This document shows positions 5,701 through 8,248 of a stretch of 8,248 nt of DNA, piece after piece. The DNA lies in assembly GCA_937927435.1 (NCBI GenBank), contig CALBDW010000142.1, forward strand, positions 1 through 8,248. The letters run 5' to 3'. A program made the position numbers and the translations under genes. Source of the DNA: an uncultured Bdellovibrionales bacterium. GTDB lineage: Bacteria; Bdellovibrionota; Bdellovibrionia; Bdellovibrionales; JAMPXM01. The stretch's first letter is position 1. The number at the start of each line of letters is the position of its first letter. The notes under the pieces were generated by a model. The model was not told where the DNA came from, did no database searches, and saw nothing but the letters and a program-made list of their open reading frames with translations.

Positions 5701-8235
5701 CCGCCAAATGTGAATACGGTTCTTGTATCGAAGACCGACGAGATGGAAGGGAATTACTTAGAGCGGGTGATTCCGGGCGGATCAGATGTTTATATCCGTT
5801 GGACGTTGATGGGGAGTGAACTTGGCGCGACCCCGGTCAAACTTTCATTTTCGACGGACGATGTGAACTGGGTGGAATTTGCAAGCGGACTTGCTAACGG
5901 AGTAAACAACTGTTCGAGTCTTAAAGGACCTGGCTCAGCGTCGGCCAACGCTACTGGTTGTTATCGTTGGGTGGGGGGATCACCCACGTCGGAGTCGTAT
6001 CGTATTCGGGTGACGGCTACGAACCAGAAGGGAGCGGTCGCGTTCTTCAACTCGCAACCGATCAATGCGCCTCAGGTGGGGCTGTTAGCGGGGAACCTCG
6101 AATCGGGGGTCGGCGGAAGCGTGAACGCGGCTGTCTTCCTGCGTGACGAGTCGATGGGAATGTCGGCGGTTCGTTCGGGTTCTTTCGTTGTGACCGAGAG
6201 TGGGGTGGTCTATGTGCTGGATCATGAGGCCGGGCTCGTAACGGTCGACCCGTCGACAGGATTTCTCAAGGTTGTGCTGAGAAGGCAGCAGGAGTGCTCG
6301 CCTTCGCCTGAGCTCACGCCGGTCACGAACTCCTGCTTGTGGAGACCGATCAAGATGGTGCTTGATCATGACGGCAATCTCATCATTCTGGATCAGCTAT
6401 GGCTGCGCAAGGTTCACTTGGGCTCGAGTACTCCTCAGGTTGAGACGATTGCCGGCGGAGGAAGCTCGATGGATTTCGACCTGACCGATCCGTTGCAGCT
6501 TGCTTTTAATAACCCTGACTTGAATAGGTCGACTGACGGGCCGATTTTAAAGGTTCTTCCAAATAACGATATCCTCTTCATGGTGGATTCTTTTAAGAAC
6601 TCTCATCGTTTGAGCGCGAATCGTTTCTTTAGAATCTATTCTCAGACGACGAAACAGATTCGCAGTCAGCGCATCACGGGTGTCGGTTATCCCGGCGCTC
6701 CGACAAGTGATGTGACTGGATGCCGGATTTTCGATATCGCGTTCACGTTCAACCCGGGTGATCTGGTCGCTTCGGAGCTTCTTATGCTCTTGAACCTACT
6801 CAGGAATGATCCTTTATGTCCGGGGAACACCGGCAACTCAGCTAAGATGATTCTCACGCGACTGAATCCTTTGACCTATACAGTGGACACGAGCACAAAG
6901 GATCACCCAGCCACCGCGGATACTGCGAACCCGACACGGGCTTTCGTGTCTTTGAGTGGCGTGATGTATACGTATAACCGCACCCGTGTCTACCGTTATG
7001 TTCCTAATGAAGCGGGCGGAACGAATAAGAAGGTGCTCGGTACGAATTACCGTGGCTTCTGCCCTGTGGGAACGAAGGCAACGGAATGTGATGCGGATAT
7101 TGACGACATTTACGTTACCGCGAGCGGAACGCTTTATTTCTTAACTCGTGGTGCTATTCGCATGGTTGATGCGAACGGGAATGTGCAAAACGTCTTCGGC
7201 CAGGCATTCGGCCAGGACGACGGCCTGCTTGCGACAAACGCACGCTTTAATAAAATCGGCACGATCGATGTGTCTCCCTCCGGGCGAATCGCGATCTTTG
7301 ACTCTTTCGTCTATCGTATCCGCGAGTTTATTGAGCGTGGGGGCATCCAAACGATCATCGGAAATGGAATGGGTGGAAATGCGGAAACCGGGCCTGGATA
7401 TCCTTCCGTGACGCAGCCGTTACCCTTGTCCTCGACCACGGACGATGTGGCCTACATGGTCTATCTTAACGACGATCGGATTGCCTTCAATACGACGCTC
7501 AAGATCATTTCTATTTGGGATCGCGCTAATGGATATGCAACGCCGGTTGTGGGCGGAGGAGACGTCGATTATAGGTTTGCGGAAGGTTTAGCTGGGATCG
7601 ATACGTTCTATGATCGGATTATCCCACTTGGTTACGGAAACGGTCATCTTATAGCCGTGGGTAACGGGAAGAGTTCCGGATACACGGTTGATTATAACTT
7701 ACTCCTTTACGATAGTTCCAATTCGTTTGCCCTGCAAACGTTGATGAAGGGTAAGAATCTCGATTCGACACCGACTTCGACACTCTGTAATGACGGCGTA
7801 GATTTGCACGAATGTACGCCACCAATCAGCCATTCGACTCAATATCGTTATGCGATCATTAAGTTTTGGCAACCGCTTTCGTCCTGGCTTGTCCGGCATT
7901 CATCCCAACCTCGCCGGATCGCCTCTCTCGTTCCGGGTGGCGTGATGCAGACGCTCGTGACGTTGGAGGAGGATGCGACATCTTTCACTCCAGCCCATCA
8001 TAACGGCAGGGATTATATTTTCTATTGCTCGTCGGAAAGCGGTCGCTTGCGTCGGGTGGATGTCACAAATCCCTACGCGCCGGTTGAAGAAGAGCTTTCG
8101 TGGCCGGTTCAGAGCTGGAAGTGCACCGGTAAGAACCTGGTTTACGATGTATCGACCGGCACGCCTCGCTTGATTTTCCAAGTGGAGCTTTTAGGGCTTC
8201 ATGGTGTCGCGTATCACCAGGAGATTTTTGAGTGA
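2746..8235 (+). CDS. Giant Ig-repeat lipoprotein with C-terminal NHL/beta-propeller-like region
   Basis: An 1829-residue probable surface or periplasmic lipoprotein. Signal peptide 1-24 (Arg5, Arg8, Arg11, hydrophobic core) ends F-S-G-C, so Cys25 is the likely lipidated residue. Residues about 43-140 resemble a carboxypeptidase-regulatory-like beta domain (start S-G-K-V, then Y-K-F-Q-N-L) with Cys63 and Cys124. About 213-303 look PKD/Ig-like, with W-K-M-D-G and H-E-V-Q-L-V-W. About 306-409 form an Ig-like module containing L-W-V-K-D-G-A-G-N-V. About 410-863 hold five Bap-type Ig repeats; a divergent sixth module (864-976) and another beta module (977-1108) follow. From about 1112 to at least 1680, blades resembling NHL repeats appear: for example G-Q-D-D-G-L-L-A-T-N-A-R-F-N (1489-1502), D-V-S-P-S-G-R-I-A-I-F-D (1508-1519), R-I-R and I-I-G-N-G, plus an earlier L-L-A-G-N start. 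The last 150 residues have no domain I recognise. Role unknown; Ig stalk plus propeller suggests adhesion or ligand binding outside the cell. No catalytic motif is seen. Confidence 0.85.
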   Translation: MTSYRNCRVFRVFLLSLTATVFSGCGLLKWDLALFANSVSAFHSISGKVLPLDGVLGKEGVLCAGAKASLYALSEEGKRIEPALQTVDVGSDASYKFQNLDQLGVQAVSETELKRPYLVEVVGCGSVYARLVSASNHQDVSYGSTLISYVLQVPSINAYSADLRKLQGLIEKLNVHDGYVQAYGALLSQTALKQEFTELFGSSPTVLETAPPWVTEVEVPSSMKEGEAAKWKVQLVHWKSDYETAVTWKMDGVTLSHDPEFTYIAGKNAQGLHEVQLVWGRKTGGEVDQTEPYKARVFPVSISNDYPPEAPSISVANNVVFVPSVDVEIETGAGLVNCESFSKMALVVGATEAPSDDKFTLSCTDAPAKWVEVALPSDPGEYILALWVKDGAGNVSVSPKTAAVTYEKLPAPALAFSSSSIANQITKTNSVTFTGSCEAGLPIVIEGEDLATVSCSDGSFSYTTVSQNTDGVRAYTFTQTNVSGVSTLITGTWERDTVAPIVQILSPEENTPARDGVLLTGTCEEGLPLTISGSGVLGAITTSCSTGTFSQMVYFSAGEGSKTITVSQVDVAGNTGSASRSFIRDTTGPLLTQTLQSLPYHSKNNTAQFGGSCEYNASAPSVNKITVTGADTAETYCQPNGTWTYTTASQTTDASRTYEFSQTDLAGNTTSAAVVWVRDTVPPNITITSTKDFVTSSNSVTFSGSCETGLPVEVSGTQTTTVPCSGGTWHFTATQLVDATYTYNFSQTDRAGNSKSVSGSWTRVTTGPTIEISQSTPQINRESSLIVSGTCSGGAAEVESGEITVTINGENAGTATCSSTNSDPGTWSYTVTRNVDGEYNLVFTITDKVNMNSSAEMKWIRDTTPPALVNGSFKVNGGDGTVTDVGYNTVEFQATDSLSNVESFCVKLTAAAPADDDSCWYPVSGPLVGATPSSSVHVTNYPLNLGILPLTYDVYLWVKDTAGNISTNFLVRGKDWVQITLASIEPPNVNTVLVSKTDEMEGNYLERVIPGGSDVYIRWTLMGSELGATPVKLSFSTDDVNWVEFASGLANGVNNCSSLKGPGSASANATGCYRWVGGSPTSESYRIRVTATNQKGAVAFFNSQPINAPQVGLLAGNLESGVGGSVNAAVFLRDESMGMSAVRSGSFVVTESGVVYVLDHEAGLVTVDPSTGFLKVVLRRQQECSPSPELTPVTNSCLWRPIKMVLDHDGNLIILDQLWLRKVHLGSSTPQVETIAGGGSSMDFDLTDPLQLAFNNPDLNRSTDGPILKVLPNNDILFMVDSFKNSHRLSANRFFRIYSQTTKQIRSQRITGVGYPGAPTSDVTGCRIFDIAFTFNPGDLVASELLMLLNLLRNDPLCPGNTGNSAKMILTRLNPLTYTVDTSTKDHPATADTANPTRAFVSLSGVMYTYNRTRVYRYVPNEAGGTNKKVLGTNYRGFCPVGTKATECDADIDDIYVTASGTLYFLTRGAIRMVDANGNVQNVFGQAFGQDDGLLATNARFNKIGTIDVSPSGRIAIFDSFVYRIREFIERGGIQTIIGNGMGGNAETGPGYPSVTQPLPLSSTTDDVAYMVYLNDDRIAFNTTLKIISIWDRANGYATPVVGGGDVDYRFAEGLAGIDTFYDRIIPLGYGNGHLIAVGNGKSSGYTVDYNLLLYDSSNSFALQTLMKGKNLDSTPTSTLCNDGVDLHECTPPISHSTQYRYAIIKFWQPLSSWLVRHSSQPRRIASLVPGGVMQTLVTLEEDATSFTPAHHNGRDYIFYCSSESGRLRRVDVTNPYAPVEEELSWPVQSWKCTGKNLVYDVSTGTPRLIFQVELLGLHGVAYHQEIFE
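3973..5334 (+). repeat. Array of five Bap-type Ig-like repeats within the giant lipoprotein
   Basis: Five tandem modules of 85-98 residues start at about residues 410, 498, 587, 681 and 766 (nt 3973, 4237, 4504, 4786, 5041). Each has G-[ST]-C at the third strand, a second Cys 19-35 residues later, an aromatic strand such as Y-x-F-[ST]-Q-T-D-x-A-G-N, and an end resembling W-x-R-D-T before the next x-P or P-P. The repeats are clearly divergent in DNA and protein, so this is an old array rather than a recent duplication. Such arrays usually act as extended stalks. Confidence 0.8.
6079..7800 (+). other. NHL/beta-propeller-like region of the giant lipoprotein
   Basis: From about residue 1112, the protein repeats a pattern of V-x-[DE]-x-x-G-x-[IV]-[YI]-[VI]-x-D followed by R or K-V/I and a G-rich turn such as A-G-G-G, G-N-G-M-G-G or V-G-G-G. 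Clear examples lie near residues 1113-1178, 1205-1245, 1454-1485 and 1489-1542. NHL propellers commonly need about 270-300 residues for six blades, so this region is either two propellers or one with long insertions. Blade boundaries are approximate. Confidence 0.6.
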
Positions 8236-8248
8236 TATGGTCGGGGAG

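Noticed and set aside
8237..8248. ATG directly after the giant lipoprotein stop as the start of another gene
   Set aside because: Only four codons are visible before the window ends and no clear ribosome binding site precedes it.

Overview
The window reads as chromosomal DNA of a Gram-negative, envelope-rich bacterium of about 50-55% G+C by eye. Large Ig-repeat lipoproteins with relaxed lipobox residues, a menaquinone-type thioesterase and an NlpC/P60 lipoprotein would suit a Bdellovibrionota-like (Bdellovibrio-type) bacterium. That placement is an inference from protein style and cannot be proven here. There are no tRNA or rRNA genes, CRISPR arrays, insertion sequences or phage genes.

Layout: two genes read leftward and two read rightward from a shared 84-bp divergent gap (1572-1655). 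Leftward are a PaaI/YdiI (MenI-type) hotdog thioesterase (1149-1571) and then, after 139 bp, an NlpC/P60 lipoprotein (1009 to beyond base 1, C-terminus cut off by the window edge). Rightward are a Ppx/GppA-family protein with an apparent signal peptide (1656-2642) and then, after 103 bp, a giant 1829-residue lipoprotein (2746-8235). In order, that protein carries a carboxypeptidase-regulatory-like domain, a PKD/Ig-like domain, an array of cysteine-paired Ig-like repeats, and a roughly 700-residue C-terminal region with NHL/beta-propeller-like blades.

Three of the four genes encode products that appear to leave the cytoplasm: two lipoproteins and one signal-peptide protein. The thioesterase is the only clearly cytoplasmic enzyme. 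Nothing in the sequence ties the four into one pathway, and shared regulation is a guess.

The points most worth a second look are the exported Ppx/GppA protein with Gln where the family normally has a catalytic Glu, the Ig-array plus NHL-like architecture of the giant lipoprotein, and the near-identical, unusually tight TAAGAGG-N-ATG start context of the two lipoprotein genes.
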